A DNA stretch of 64,000 nt, from contig JANPLD010000045.1 of NCBI GenBank assembly GCA_031426355.1, positions 18,533 to 82,532 of the forward strand, in the 5' to 3' direction. Shown here in pieces: positions 26,784-38,100 of the stretch. The notes beneath the pieces are model-generated. The model was given only the letters and a program-made list of their open reading frames with translations, had not been told where the DNA came from and searched no databases. A program made the position numbers and the translations under genes. How positions within the stretch are numbered: the first letter of the stretch is position 1; every line of letters begins with the position of its first letter. This DNA is from JANPLD01 sp031426355 (GTDB taxonomy: Bacteria; Pseudomonadota; Alphaproteobacteria; Rickettsiales; UBA8987).

Positions 26784-27989
26784 TTAATTCCTCTGTTTTC
26801 CAGGAGTTTTAAGTTTTTCAGCTTCTTTTTGAGCTTGTTCTATTACGTCCGCTTCATATCTGGCCTTTAAAGGAGCAACATCAAGAAAATAAAAGATTAT
26901 ATTTTTTTCAATAGAAGCAATTGTCGGTTTATAACCCGATTCCATTGCTACTTTAAACGCGCTAAATTTGAATTGCTCTTGCTCTTCGCTATTGAATGGT
27001 AGTTTTAGTGCTTCTCCTAAATAATATTCTGCTGTTTTGGCACATGCATTTATATGATATGTTAATGGCAAAGTAATTTTATCATCATTGAATGCGATAG
27101 AGATTCTTCCTGCGGTAATACAATCATAAGGAAATCCGCCTTCAGTGATTTTTCCACCCACCTCTTGGTCTATCATCATAACAGCTACCATTGAGTTGTT
27201 ATCTGCTATTTTAGATTTATATTTCTTGTATGGCTCAGGAAGACTTATGGAATGGTTTGTTGTTTCAATATTTGTGTTACCAAATACTATTCCAACATGT
27301 ACAGGAAGATTCTTTGCATCCATATAGAATTTAAAATTCAGCTTATCACTTGGAAATAGGTCGTTTCCATTTTTATCCTGCGCCTGTATAAGAAGCCCTG
27401 CATATAAAGAGGCCATAGTATTACAATCAGCAGCTCCTTTATTTTTTTGAGTAGGGTCAGATATACCTTTGTAAAAAGCCGGGTTATTTGCCACGGTTCT
27501 GGTGTGCTCAGACATAAATAAATTTGCTGCAAATAATGATTCCTTCTGCTCTTGGCTTAAACCTTCTAAGCCTTTTCCTGCACTAATTTTCCATTGGCCA
27601 TATGATGATTCCTGCTGACCAAATTTTATTTTCTTTTTAGTGTATGTTGCAGGGTCATTACGAACCAAGTTATATTCATCAACCATCTTATCCCAGTTAT
27701 CGTAAAAATTTTTTCTTTCTTCAGGAGTATCTAAATTTTCAAAGCCTTTATATTTCCCAGAGTTATAAATTAAAATAGGTACTAACCCACCTTCTTTAAT
27801 AAGGTCACTAACTGCATTCCTGTAATTTAAAAGATCAGCCTTAGTGCCAGACTTAAGATATTCTAAAGCTTGCTCATATTTTTCCTCAAAATTCTCCGGT
27901 GTCTTTAAGATTCTGTTCGTATTAAAAGAAATATCTTGCAAAAGTTCTGGATTTTTCTTTAACAACTCTTGAATTATTTCTTTAGACAT
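26784..27989 (-). CDS. putative transglutaminase-like cysteine peptidase domain protein
   Basis: 401 aa, no signal peptide. The segment KNKGAADCNTMASLYAGLLIQAQDKNG (around residue 190) followed by KNLPVHVGIVFGNTNIETTNHS resembles the transglutaminase/papain-like core: a Cys at the head of a helix, then a strand with His (HVxI) and a third polar residue (E/N of IETTN). Known members are peptidases, deamidases or crosslinkers. The N-terminal 130 residues and C-terminal 150 residues are helical and unrecognised. It lies in the tRNA-Arg zone next to an attachment relic. Family assignment rests on pattern only. Confidence 0.5.
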   Translation of the reverse strand: MSKEIIQELLKKNPELLQDISFNTNRILKTPENFEEKYEQALEYLKSGTKADLLNYRNAVSDLIKEGGLVPILIYNSGKYKGFENLDTPEERKNFYDNWDKMVDEYNLVRNDPATYTKKKIKFGQQESSYGQWKISAGKGLEGLSQEQKESLFAANLFMSEHTRTVANNPAFYKGISDPTQKNKGAADCNTMASLYAGLLIQAQDKNGNDLFPSDKLNFKFYMDAKNLPVHVGIVFGNTNIETTNHSISLPEPYKKYKSKIADNNSMVAVMMIDQEVGGKITEGGFPYDCITAGRISIAFNDDKITLPLTYHINACAKTAEYYLGEALKLPFNSEEQEQFKFSAFKVAMESGYKPTIASIEKNIIFYFLDVAPLKARYEADVIEQAQKEAEKLKTPGKQRN

Positions 27990-28113
27990 AATTTCTGCTT
28001 ATTCTGATTGGTTTATTACTGCACTATAATGTAACACAAAATCATTAAGAAACTATTAAGATTAACAAAATAATAGGGATAAAGTATGATTTTAAATACC
28101 GGAAATACACTAT

Positions 28114-28269
<156 letters not shown>

Positions 28270-28418
28270 AATAGATTTGGATTCGGAAAATATACTAAAC
28301 TTTTAAAAATGCAATTCTTTAGAAAACCTTACTATAGCCTTACTTTTGGGTTTTCTGTATTGGATTTAAGGCAGAATAATCAGTAAATACAAATTGTTAT
28401 AAAATTTCAACCCACTTA

Positions 28419-28456
28419 TTAGGAAACCGCCACTCTATCCAGCTGAGCTACGCCCC
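28419..28456 (-). repeat. second tRNA-Arg 5' half
   Basis: Reverse-strand GGGGCGTAGCTC... to TTTCCTAA, one base shorter in the acceptor than the other halves, then TAAGTGGG. At 28323-28343 the arm word AACCTTACTATAGCCTTACT follows. It is a separate, more worn relic ahead of the housekeeping gpsA gene. 27990-28113 shows nothing else. Confidence 0.7.
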
Positions 28457-28553
28457 GGACAGGCCACCTAACTATATTAAAAATAAATCTTTTGCAACAT
28501 CCGCATTATGAGGTAAATTACATATATAAAAATTAATTTAATTTTCCAAATAT

Positions 28554-29519
28554 ATGCCGAAGATTTCAGTGATAGGGGCTGGTGCCTGGGGAACAGCTTT
28601 AGCAAGGGTTGCTGCTGATAAGAATGGCGCGGTTACTATATTTGCCCGCGAAAAAGAGGTTGTTGAATCAATCAATTCAGTGCATGAAAACAGGATATTT
28701 TTACCTGATATAAAGCTTTCCTCATCAATCAAGGCGACAGGTAATATAGAAGATATAGCAGATTCTGATTTTATCCTGAATGTAACTCCTTCACAGTTTT
28801 TGCGTAGCCAATTAGCTGATCTGGTAAAGGAAAATAAAGGTCTGAAAGCCCACTTTATTATATGCAGCAAAGGAATTGAGAATGGTACTTTAAAACTTAT
28901 GAGTGAAGTTTATGAGGAAGTTACCGGTTCGAATAATTACTCTATTTTAAGCGGCCCATCATTTGCAGAAGAAGTTGCAGAGAAACATTATACAACAGTA
29001 AGTGTTGCAGCAAAAGAGGAAAGCATTGCCAAAAAAGTAAAGGATATAATGGAACTTCCTGATTTTAAAGTTTCCATGAACCGTGATGTTGTAGGAACCC
29101 AGCTTTGCGGCTCCCTTAAAAATGTGATAGCTATAGCTTGCGGAGTAGTAAAAGGCCTCGGATATGGTGAGAATACGAAGGCTGCCACTATTACTCAGGG
29201 TGCAAAAGAGATAGCAACACTAGCGCTATTCTTAGGTGGCAAACGTAAAACCATGCTTGAACCATGCGGTATTGGAGATCTGGTTTTAACCTGTAATAGT
29301 GAAAAATCCCGTAACTTTTCTTTCGGGTTTGGGCTAGGACAGGGTAAAACCCCCGGTGAGCTTACTGCAGGAAAGCCTCAGGTAGTTGAAGGCGTTGCAA
29401 CTGCAAGGTCAGTCTATGATATTTGCAGGCAGAGGAATATAGACCTTACATTATGCAATATGATCTATAAGGTTGTAAACGGCATAGCAGAGCCAAAAGA
29501 GATACTGAAACTGATTTGA
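28554..29519 (+). CDS. gpsA: glycerol-3-phosphate dehydrogenase [NAD(P)+]
   Basis: 321 aa, normal GpsA length. It reduces dihydroxyacetone phosphate to sn-glycerol 3-phosphate for phospholipid synthesis, in the cytoplasm. The N-terminal nucleotide site is ISVIGAGAWGTALARVAA. The family motifs ILSGPSFAEEVA, VGTQLCGSLKNVIAIACGVVKGLGYGENTKAA (catalytic Lys) and GDLVLTC follow, then the C-terminal VVEGVATARSVYDIC. It starts after the last tRNA relic and marks the return to core genes. Confidence 0.95.
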   Translation: MPKISVIGAGAWGTALARVAADKNGAVTIFAREKEVVESINSVHENRIFLPDIKLSSSIKATGNIEDIADSDFILNVTPSQFLRSQLADLVKENKGLKAHFIICSKGIENGTLKLMSEVYEEVTGSNNYSILSGPSFAEEVAEKHYTTVSVAAKEESIAKKVKDIMELPDFKVSMNRDVVGTQLCGSLKNVIAIACGVVKGLGYGENTKAATITQGAKEIATLALFLGGKRKTMLEPCGIGDLVLTCNSEKSRNFSFGFGLGQGKTPGELTAGKPQVVEGVATARSVYDICRQRNIDLTLCNMIYKVVNGIAEPKEILKLI

Positions 29520-29575
29520 AACTTGCAGTTTTTCAGTTTTTCCCTAAAAACATTTAAACAAATTATTTATAAGAA

Positions 29576-30649
29576 GTGATCCTTCCACCATCAACCATAG
29601 GTATCTTAGGCGGCGGCCAGCTTGGAAGAATGCTAGCCATGTCTGCTGCCAATATGGGTTATAAAACCCTTTGCCTAACTCCGCAAAATAGTGAGCCAGC
29701 CCCGGCAGAGCAAGTTTGTAATGAAATTATCTATGCTGATTATACTGATGAATCCGCGCTTAAAGATTTTGCGAATAAATGTGATTTAGTAACTTTTGAG
29801 TTTGAGAATATTCCTGCAAAATCTCTGGAATTTTTAGAAAAATTGAAGCATGTCCATCCCTCATCAAAAGCAATTTACAATACTCAAAACAGGTCAAGGG
29901 AGAGAAATTTTTTAAAGGATAACAATTTTCCTACTCACAGGTTCAGGCAATGCAATTCTGCGGAAGATATTAAATCTGCCCTTGATGATTTTAAGATAGA
30001 AAAAGCAATACTCAAAACTACTGACTATGGCTATGACGGCAAAGGTCAGGTTAAAATAAATAAAAACGAAAATATTGAAGAAGCTTGGAAAAATTCAAAA
30101 TTCTCTTCTGCAATCTTAGAAGAATTTGTAGATTTTGATTTTGAGGTATCAGTTATCCTTGCTCGCAGGCAAAACGGTGAAACGGAAATATTTCCGATAG
30201 GTAGGAATATTCATGAAAGCGGTATATTAAGGTCTTCAGAAATTCCAATAACTCTTTCTGATAAAACAAGTGATAAGGCAATTGAGGTTGCTAATTCTAT
30301 TGCGGAGAAATTAGGATATATTGGTGTTATGGCCGTGGAATTTTTTGTTCTTAAAGGTGGCGATATATATGTGAATGAGATAGCGCCGCGCGTACACAAT
30401 TCAGGCCACTGGACCATGGATGGTTGCAATGTCAGCCAATTTGACCAGCATATCAGGGCAATTTGCGATTTGCCGCTTATCAAGCCGAGAGTAATTTATC
30501 CTCATATAAGAATGGAAAATATTATAGGAGAGGATATTCAAAAGCTTAGCTATTACTATTCTAGGTTGGACACGAAAGTTCATTTATACGGTAAAAGGGA
30601 GATTAAGAGCGGGAGAAAGCTCGGCCACGTGAATTTTATCTCTGTTTAG
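29576..30649 (+). CDS. purK: 5-(carboxyamino)imidazole ribonucleotide synthase
   Basis: 357 aa ATP-grasp enzyme of purine synthesis: converts AIR with ATP and bicarbonate to N5-CAIR. Visible: IGILGGGQLGRMLAMSAANMGY at the N-terminus, DLVTFEFENIP, KTTDYGYDGKGQ (ATP loop), ILEEFVDFDFEVSVILAR, and NEIAPRVHNSGHWTMDGCNVSQFDQHIRAI. The start is GTG at 29576 because LPPSTIGILGGGQ fits the family N-terminus; the ribosome site is weak. purE, its usual neighbour, is not adjacent. Confidence 0.94.
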   Translation: MILPPSTIGILGGGQLGRMLAMSAANMGYKTLCLTPQNSEPAPAEQVCNEIIYADYTDESALKDFANKCDLVTFEFENIPAKSLEFLEKLKHVHPSSKAIYNTQNRSRERNFLKDNNFPTHRFRQCNSAEDIKSALDDFKIEKAILKTTDYGYDGKGQVKINKNENIEEAWKNSKFSSAILEEFVDFDFEVSVILARRQNGETEIFPIGRNIHESGILRSSEIPITLSDKTSDKAIEVANSIAEKLGYIGVMAVEFFVLKGGDIYVNEIAPRVHNSGHWTMDGCNVSQFDQHIRAICDLPLIKPRVIYPHIRMENIIGEDIQKLSYYYSRLDTKVHLYGKREIKSGRKLGHVNFISV

Positions 30650-30716
30650 CCTATATTGGTTGACTTTCCTGCATATATCGCTAGAAGCCTGCTTCAAACC
30701 CAGAATAATCAGAAAA

Positions 30717-32546
30717 ATGACAGAACTCCGAAATGTAGCGATTATCGCTCACGTAGATCACGGCAAAACTACTTTAATTGATAATATCCTTAAGCAATCC
30801 GGTACTTTCCGTGAGAATCAGCAGGTTGACGAAAGAGTCATGGATTCAAACGACCTTGAAAAAGAGCGTGGTATTACGATTCTCGCAAAATGTACTTCTA
30901 TCAATTGGCACGATACACGTATCAATATCGTTGATACTCCAGGCCACGCGGATTTCGGTGGTGAAGTTGAGCGCGTACTTTCAATGGTGAACTCAGTTAT
31001 CCTCCTTGTGGATGCTGCAGAAGGCCCGATGCCACAAACTAAATTCGTACTTTATAAAGCCCTTAAACAAGGTTTGAAACCTATAGTTATTATTAATAAG
31101 GTTGATAGACCTGATGCTAGATGTGATGAAGTTATTGATGAGGTTTTTGACCTATTCGTTGCGCTTGACGCATCTTCTGAGCAGCTTGATTTCCCTATAC
31201 TTTACGCTTCTGGCCGTGATGGCTGGTGCGCGAAAGAGCTTACTGACCCACGCGAAAATTTAAGCCCATTACTTGACCTTATAATGGAACACGTTCCAGC
31301 TCAAACGCTTGATACTGAAGCTCCGTTCTCAATGCTTGTAACGCTTCTGAAGCATGATCCGTTCATGGGTCGTGTTCTTATCGGTAAAATTTACGCTGGT
31401 AAAGTTAAGGCAGGAACAAGCGTTAAATCACTTAACCTTAAAGGTGAAGTTACAGAAAACGGTAGGATAACAAAACTTTTTGGTTTCCGTGGAATAGAAA
31501 TGGTGTCTGTAGAAGAAGCTTCAGCTGGTGATATTGTTGGTATTGCAGGAATGCTTAAAACTTCCGTATCAGATAGTATTTGCGATTTAACGGTTACTCA
31601 GGCTAACCCATCAACTCCTATCGATCCACCGACGATCTCTATAACATTAAGCGTGAATGATTCACCTTATTGCGGCCAGGATGGTACGAAAGTTACTTCA
31701 AACATGATCCGTGAAAGATTAATGTCTGAATCTGAGCAGAACATTGCTATCACAGTTAAGGAAACTGATGGTAAAGATGCATTCGAAGTCGGCGGAAGAG
31801 GTGAATTGCAACTTGGTGTTCTTATTGAGAATATGCGCCGTGAAGGTTTTGAGCTTTCAGTTGCCCGACCTAAAGTTCTTATGAGAAAGAATGAAGCCGG
31901 CGAAACAGTAGAACCTATTGAAGAAGTTCTTATCGACGTTGATGATGAATATTCAGGTATCGTCATCGAAAAATTATCACTCAGGAAAGCAGAGCTTAAA
32001 GATATGCGTTCAACGGGTGGTGGAAAAACACGTATCATTTTCCATGCTCCTTCACGTGGTTTGATTGGTTATCAAGGCCAGTTCTTAACTGATACCAAAG
32101 GTACTGGTATCATGAACAGGGTGTTTAATTCATTCGCTCCACATAAAGGTGATATTTCTGCGAAAAGAAATGGCGCGCTTATTTCAAATGATACTGGTTC
32201 AGCAGTTGCATACGCAATATTTAACCTGCAAGATCGTGGAACAATGTTTATAGGCCATCAGGATAAAGTATATAAAGGGATGATAGTTGGTGAGAATAGC
32301 CGTGATAACGACCTCGAAATAAACGTTATAAGAGGTAAACAGCTTACTAACGTTAGGTCTACCGGCGCTGATGAGATGATCAGGCTTACCCCGGCTAAAA
32401 AGATGACTTTAGAGCAAATGATATCTTATATTGATGATGATGAGCTTGTAGAAGTTACGCCAAAATCACTTCGCCTACGTAAAAAACTCCTCGATTCCAG
32501 CGATAGAAAACGCGCTGAAAGAGGCTCTAAATCTGCTGAAGGTTGA
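30717..32546 (+). CDS. typA: ribosome-associated GTPase TypA/BipA
   Basis: Translational GTPase of 609 aa from the ATG at 30717 (the upstream TTG adds 19 unlikely residues). G-motifs: AHVDHGKTTL, ERGITILAKCTS, DTPGHADFGGEVERVL, NKVDRPDAR. C-terminal EF-G-like domains include GGRGELQLGVLIENMRREGFEL and the TypA-specific SRGLIGYQGQFLTDTKGTGIMN. The family acts in ribosome assembly and stress or cold adaptation. Six bases separate it from the TSUP gene. Confidence 0.96.
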   Translation: MTELRNVAIIAHVDHGKTTLIDNILKQSGTFRENQQVDERVMDSNDLEKERGITILAKCTSINWHDTRINIVDTPGHADFGGEVERVLSMVNSVILLVDAAEGPMPQTKFVLYKALKQGLKPIVIINKVDRPDARCDEVIDEVFDLFVALDASSEQLDFPILYASGRDGWCAKELTDPRENLSPLLDLIMEHVPAQTLDTEAPFSMLVTLLKHDPFMGRVLIGKIYAGKVKAGTSVKSLNLKGEVTENGRITKLFGFRGIEMVSVEEASAGDIVGIAGMLKTSVSDSICDLTVTQANPSTPIDPPTISITLSVNDSPYCGQDGTKVTSNMIRERLMSESEQNIAITVKETDGKDAFEVGGRGELQLGVLIENMRREGFELSVARPKVLMRKNEAGETVEPIEEVLIDVDDEYSGIVIEKLSLRKAELKDMRSTGGGKTRIIFHAPSRGLIGYQGQFLTDTKGTGIMNRVFNSFAPHKGDISAKRNGALISNDTGSAVAYAIFNLQDRGTMFIGHQDKVYKGMIVGENSRDNDLEINVIRGKQLTNVRSTGADEMIRLTPAKKMTLEQMISYIDDDELVEVTPKSLRLRKKLLDSSDRKRAERGSKSAEG

Positions 32547-32552
32547 TAATAT

Positions 32553-33296
32553 ATGTCTGCCCATGATATCCTGATACTTTTTCTTTCAGGCATCATGGGC
32601 GGCGCAGTTAACGCCATCGCAGGTGGCGGTACTTTCTTCACATTCCCCGCTTTTATGTCAGTTGGTTTGCCCGCAATTGTCGCAAACGCAACTAACTCAC
32701 TCTCCATATTTCCCGGCCATGCAGCAGGGGTTTTGCCATATTTAAAAAAGCTTAAAAATAATTATAAGCATATACTGAAATTATTCTCGGCAGCTTTCCT
32801 TGGTGGCTTAACTGGAAGCATCCTTTTGATATATACCAGTGAAACAATATTTCGCTCTCTTGTTCCCTGGCTTATTGGCGCCGCAACAATAATTTTTGCA
32901 CTTGCACCTTACGTAAAAAAACTCCCGCATTTAAAAAATGCAGAAAATAATTTTCCGTTATTCTGGATATCAATTTTTATAATTACTATTTACGGCGGTT
33001 ATTTTGGTGCAGGGCAGGGAGTTATACTTCTTGCAGTGTTATCGTTACTGAGTTCTGAGCCTCTTAACATAATAAACATGCAGAAGAATCTTTATGCTGT
33101 AATTGCCAATTCTTCAGCGCTAATAATGTTTGTGTTTTCCAATATGATATCATGGAATCACGGCCTTGTTGTAATGGCTGGAGCTATACTTGGTGGATAT
33201 ATTGGCGGAAGATTATCGCACAAAATTCCTGCTAATTATTTACGTGTGGTAATTATTATAGTTGGCACATTACTTACCATTAAATATGCTTATTAA
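32553..33296 (+). CDS. TSUP-family (TauE/SafE) membrane permease
   Basis: 247 aa with about seven hydrophobic helices. The family motif GGAVNAIAGGGTFFTFPAFMSVGLPAIVANATNSLSIFPG is at the N-terminus and its second-half counterpart GGYFGAGQGVILLAVLSLL at residues 150-170. Members export or import sulfur-containing or organic anions; the substrate is not predictable. The start follows typA by six bases, so they are probably co-transcribed, though functionally unrelated. Confidence 0.88.
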   Translation: MSAHDILILFLSGIMGGAVNAIAGGGTFFTFPAFMSVGLPAIVANATNSLSIFPGHAAGVLPYLKKLKNNYKHILKLFSAAFLGGLTGSILLIYTSETIFRSLVPWLIGAATIIFALAPYVKKLPHLKNAENNFPLFWISIFIITIYGGYFGAGQGVILLAVLSLLSSEPLNIINMQKNLYAVIANSSALIMFVFSNMISWNHGLVVMAGAILGGYIGGRLSHKIPANYLRVVIIIVGTLLTIKYAY

Positions 33297-33402
33297 GTAA
33301 CAGATAATATTAAACAAAATTTATCCAACTCAATTTTTTGTGATTAAATTTCCTTAAAGTTATTTGAATATTAAAGTAAGAAGACAATATAAAAATATCT
33401 AT

Positions 33403-33918
33403 ATGTCCCGCTTCTTAATTATTACTTTAACTATTTTAATATCTTCCTGCTCTTATCTTTCTGGGCCGCAAATTACAAAAAATAAAAGCGTAGAGATATT
33501 TGATTCATCAAATTCTAAGCCTGTGATGAGTAGTAATATCTCTAAACTGGATGATGAAGAAAAGGCTGCGCTGGCATATCTCTCTGCCCAGATAAATACC
33601 GAATGTAAAAATGGCTCATGTGAACTCACTAAAGCTCTCGGTTTTGAAAAGCAATGCGGCAAGGAGCATATCGCCTTTATAAAAGAATATTTTGACGATT
33701 TCAGAAAGTCGGACTGTAATTATATGCCTGATGATTCTGTTTCATATACATGGTATAATGAAATAAAATTCAATAGGTTGGGAGAGTATATGAGTTTTGA
33801 GAATCAGATATCATGGGTTGTAGATGGTAAGGAATCCAGCGAAAAAGAGATCAGGAAATTTGAGATAGCTGATGGCAAAGTTTCCGAGCAGAAATTACTG
33901 TCCAATTATCAGTATTAA
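33403..33918 (+). CDS. hypothetical lipoprotein
   Basis: 171 aa from the ATG at 33403, which begins a lipoprotein signal (MSRFLIITLTILISSCSY, lipobox ISSC). The upstream TTG start would spoil the signal. The mature protein is mixed charge with three further Cys (CKNGSC, CGKE, CNY) and ends in beta-like FENQISWVVDGKESSEKEIRKFEI. No family recognised. It lies before the RND operon but is separated from it by 104 bp, so a functional link is uncertain. Confidence 0.7.
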   Translation: MSRFLIITLTILISSCSYLSGPQITKNKSVEIFDSSNSKPVMSSNISKLDDEEKAALAYLSAQINTECKNGSCELTKALGFEKQCGKEHIAFIKEYFDDFRKSDCNYMPDDSVSYTWYNEIKFNRLGEYMSFENQISWVVDGKESSEKEIRKFEIADGKVSEQKLLSNYQY

Positions 33919-34022
33919 ATCTCTTATTAAAATCAAAGGGATAAAAAATAGTTTTTATAGGGGTTTATTTCCAGTCAAAATTTGGTTATAAGCACTCACG
34001 AAAATCTGCCATAAAAAATCAT

Positions 34023-35159
34023 ATGAAATTTAAATTCAGATACTTAGCTGCAATTATTGTTATTTTACTGATTGCGGGCGTAGTCTATCGCGTATTCTTC
34101 TCATTCCCCTCTTTCCCGCAAGGCCCGCAAGGCCCGGTTCTGGTTGGAATAGTAACTATCAAGGCAGAAAAGGTCAGGATATGGCGTGAATTTTCCGGTA
34201 TGCTTGAAGCAACTGATATGGCTGAAATCCGCCCTCAGGTTACTGGCCGTATTGATACTATAAATTTTGAAGAAGGTTCTTATGTTAATAAAGGCGATGT
34301 GCTTTTTACAATAGATCCTAGGCTATATTATGCTGAGTTCAAAAGTGCAGAAGCCGCGCTTAACTCTGCAAGATCGAACTTTAAAACTTTCCAGAGTGAT
34401 TTGAAAAGGTCTGATTCCCTAATAAAAGAGAAGGCCATATCAAGCCGTGAGTTTGAAGGAAAAAGAAATGGTTTTGAAAGCGCTTCTGCTATGCTTAAGG
34501 AAGCTGAATCAAAATATAAAATATCTGAACTTAATATCGAATATTCTAAAGTTCTGGCTCCGATATCGGGAAGAATAAACCGCGCTGAAGTTAAAGTCGG
34601 TAACCTTGTGGCACCAAATGTCGATATAGTTCTCGCGACCATAGTTGCTGATGAAAAATTATATGCAGAATTTTCTGTTGATGAGCAATCTTATGTAGAG
34701 TTCCTCAATGAGAATAAACTTGAGGACGATACTAAAATCCCTGTGAAGATCCAACTTACCGGAGAGGAAAAACCTTCCCGCGAGGCCGTGCTTAAATCTT
34801 TTGATAATGAGATCAGCCCGACTAATGGAACTGTCCGTGCTCGCGCCGAACTTGATAATAAAGATGGTAAATTACTTTCAGGACTATTTGTAAAAGTTTT
34901 CCTTGGTAATGCTAAAAAGGCAAACCAGATACTTATAACTGAGAAGGCGATTGGTACTGATCTTGATAAGAAATTTGTATATGTGGTTAATAAAGAGAAC
35001 AAAGTTGAATATCGTGAGATCAAGCTTGGTGGTTATTCAGATGGTTTAAGGATAGTTAAATCAGGTTTGGCTGATGGGGAAAGGATTGTAGTTAATGGTA
35101 ATCAGTCAGTTCGTCCCGGTGTTGAGGTAAAAGCAGAAGAGCCTACAATTCAGAAATAA
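34023..35159 (+). CDS. RND efflux periplasmic adaptor (AcrA/MexE family)
   Basis: 378 aa with one N-terminal membrane anchor (residues 6-27) and no lipobox. It shows the barrel-sandwich halves ATDMAEIRPQVTGRIDTINFEEGSYVNKGDVLFTIDPRLY and YSKVLAPISGRINRAEVKVGNLV, the helical hairpin between them, and the beta-barrel and membrane-proximal domains ending DGERIVVNGNQSVRPGVEV. It joins pump and outer-membrane channel of the drug exporter encoded immediately downstream (5-bp gap). Confidence 0.93.
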   Translation: MKFKFRYLAAIIVILLIAGVVYRVFFSFPSFPQGPQGPVLVGIVTIKAEKVRIWREFSGMLEATDMAEIRPQVTGRIDTINFEEGSYVNKGDVLFTIDPRLYYAEFKSAEAALNSARSNFKTFQSDLKRSDSLIKEKAISSREFEGKRNGFESASAMLKEAESKYKISELNIEYSKVLAPISGRINRAEVKVGNLVAPNVDIVLATIVADEKLYAEFSVDEQSYVEFLNENKLEDDTKIPVKIQLTGEEKPSREAVLKSFDNEISPTNGTVRARAELDNKDGKLLSGLFVKVFLGNAKKANQILITEKAIGTDLDKKFVYVVNKENKVEYREIKLGGYSDGLRIVKSGLADGERIVVNGNQSVRPGVEVKAEEPTIQK

Positions 35160-35164
35160 TCACA

Positions 35165-38100
35165 ATGAACATTTCAAAGTTTTTCATAGACAGGCCAATA
35201 TTTGCGGGGGTGTTATCACTTTTTGTTTTTATTGTTGGTATCATATCTATACCATTGCTGCCAATATCTGAATATCCTGAAGTAGTGCCGCCCTCTGTTG
35301 TTGTGCGAGCAGTTTACCCTGGGGCTTCACCAAAAATTATCTCTGAAACAGTTGCAACCCCGCTTGAAGAGCAGATCAACGGTGTTGAGAACATGCTTTA
35401 TATGTCATCTCAGGCGACCTCTGATGGAGTACTTGGAATAACAGTTACATTCAAACTCGGTACTGATCCTGATCTTGCCCAGCAATTAGTCCAGAACAGG
35501 GTTGCACAGGCACTTCCGCGTTTACCAGATGAAGTTAGAAGGCTTGGTGTAACAAGCGTAAAAAGCTCGCCTGACCTCACCATGGTCGTGCATATACTCT
35601 CGCCTAATGACAGATATGACAGTCTCTATCTCCGTAACTACGCTCTGATCAACGTAAAAGACAGGCTCACCAGAATAAGCGGGATAGGGCAGGTTGAGAT
35701 TTTCGGCGGTGGTGATTATGCTATGCGCTTATGGCTTAATCCGCAGAAACTTGCAGAAAGAAACCTGATAGTAGATGATGTTATAAATGCTGTTCGCGAG
35801 CAGAACGTTCAGGTTGCCGCAGGCGTGGTTGGTTCTTACCCTTCCGAAAAGGATGTTAATATTCAGCTGACCGTAAATGCTAAAGGCAGGCTTCAAAGCG
35901 TTGAAGAATTTGAAAATATAATAATTAAGGTCGGCAGTGATAAATCCCTTGTGAAGCTGAAAGATGTCGCGCGGGTTGAACTTGGCGCATCTGATTATTC
36001 ACTACGTTCACTGCTCAATAATAAATCTGCCGTCGGTATGGGTATATTCCAGGCCCCGGGCGCAAACGCGCTTGAGATATCCGATCAGGTTCGCGCTACC
36101 ATGAAAGAGATCAAGAAAACGATGCCTGAAGGTGTATCATACGATATTATTTATGATCCTACTGCATTTGTGCGCGATTCAATAAAAGCGGTTATCCATA
36201 CATTGCTTGAGGCCATAGCGCTGGTTGTTCTCGTCGTTATAATCTTCCTCCAAACTTGGAGGGCATCTTTAATACCATTACTCGCGGTGCCTATTTCAAT
36301 CGTAGGAACTTTCGCGCTTCTCCATGCATTTGGCTTCTCAATAAATGCGCTTTCACTTTTTGGTTTGGTACTTGCCATAGGTATCGTGGTGGATGATGCC
36401 ATAGTTGTAGTTGAGAACGTTGAAAGGAATATTGAAAAAGGTCTCTCCCCGCGTTTGGCAACTTATCAGGCGATGAAAGAAGTTAGTGAACCTATTATCG
36501 CGATATCATTGACACTTTGCGCGGTGTTCATTCCTATTGCATTCATCAGTGGCCTTACAGGGCAATTCTATAAGCAATTTGCTTTAACTATTGCAATATC
36601 AACAGTTATATCTGCATTCAACTCACTTACTTTAAGCCCTGCACTTGCAGCAATATTACTCAAAGGCCATGATGAGCCTAAAGACTGGCTGGCTATTAAA
36701 ATGGATAAGTATCTAGGCGGATTTTTCAGGGGCTTTAACCGCTTCTTTAAAAATTCTTCTGATAAATACTCAACGAATGTAACAAGGGTTCTCGGGCGAA
36801 AATCTATTGCTATCGGGGTGTATCTTGTTCTTATTGTAGTTACATATTTTGGTTTCAAGCTTGTACCTCCGGGATTTGTACCAACTCAGGATAAACAATA
36901 TCTTGTGAGCTTCGCGCTTCTTCCTGATGGCGCAACCATTGACAGAACAGATGAGATCATAAGAAAAATGTCTGACATAGCTTTAAAGGATCCTGGCGTT
37001 GAAAGTTCAGTCGCATTCCCGGGCCTTTCTATTAACGGTTTTACCGTTAGCTCTTCAGCCGGTATAGTTTTCGTTACACTAAAACCATTTGATAAGAGAA
37101 GATCGTCTGACCTTTCAAGCATGGCTATCGCGCAGAGGCTGCAAGGCCAGTTCGGCGGAATAAAAGAAGCATTCATTGCAATATTCCCGCCACCACCGGT
37201 AATGGGTCTTGGCACCATTGGCGGCTTTAAATTGCAGATTCAGGATAGAACTGATCTTGGCTATGAAGAAGTTGATAAGGTCGTGAAGGACATAATCGCA
37301 AAATCTTCCAAAGTACCTGAATTAATGGGCGTGTTCTCAAGCTATAAGATCAACGTTCCGCAGCTTGAAGCAGTTGTTGATAGGGACAAGGCAAAACAGC
37401 TTGGCCTTTCTATTACCGATGTATTCAACACAATGCAGGTTAACCTTGGTTCACTTTACATCAATGATTTCAATAAGTTCGGTAGGACATATCAGGTGAT
37501 AGCGCAGGCCGATAAGGAATTCCGTTCTAACGCGTCAGATGTATTGCAGCTTAAAACCAGAAATAACCAAGGTGAAATGATACCTCTGGGATCTGTTGTG
37601 CAAATGAAGGAAAGTTACGGCCCTGAAAGTTCTACAAGGTATAATGGTTATAGAGCGGCTGATCTTAACGGCTTCCCGGGATATGGCTTTTCATCAGGTC
37701 AGGCTGAAGAAGCAATGGCAAAACTCCTTGATGATAATCTTCCTAAGGGGATGACATTCGAGTGGACCGATCTGACATATCAGCAGATATTATCAGGCAA
37801 TACCGCGCTACTGGTATTCCCACTTTGCGTATTACTCGTATTCCTTGTTCTTGCCGCTCAGTATGAAAGCCTTACACTTCCATTTGCAATTATCTTGATA
37901 GTTCCAATGTGCATACTCTCAGCAATATTCGGTGTCTTCTTATGGGGGGGTGATAATAATATTTTCACTCAGATAAGCCTCTTCGTGCTTGTCGGGCTAG
38001 CCTGCAAGAATGCCATTTTGATAGTTGAATTTGCGCATGAGCTTGAGAAGCATGGTAAATCCATAATCGAAGCTGCGGTTGAAGCATGTAAGTTAAGGCT

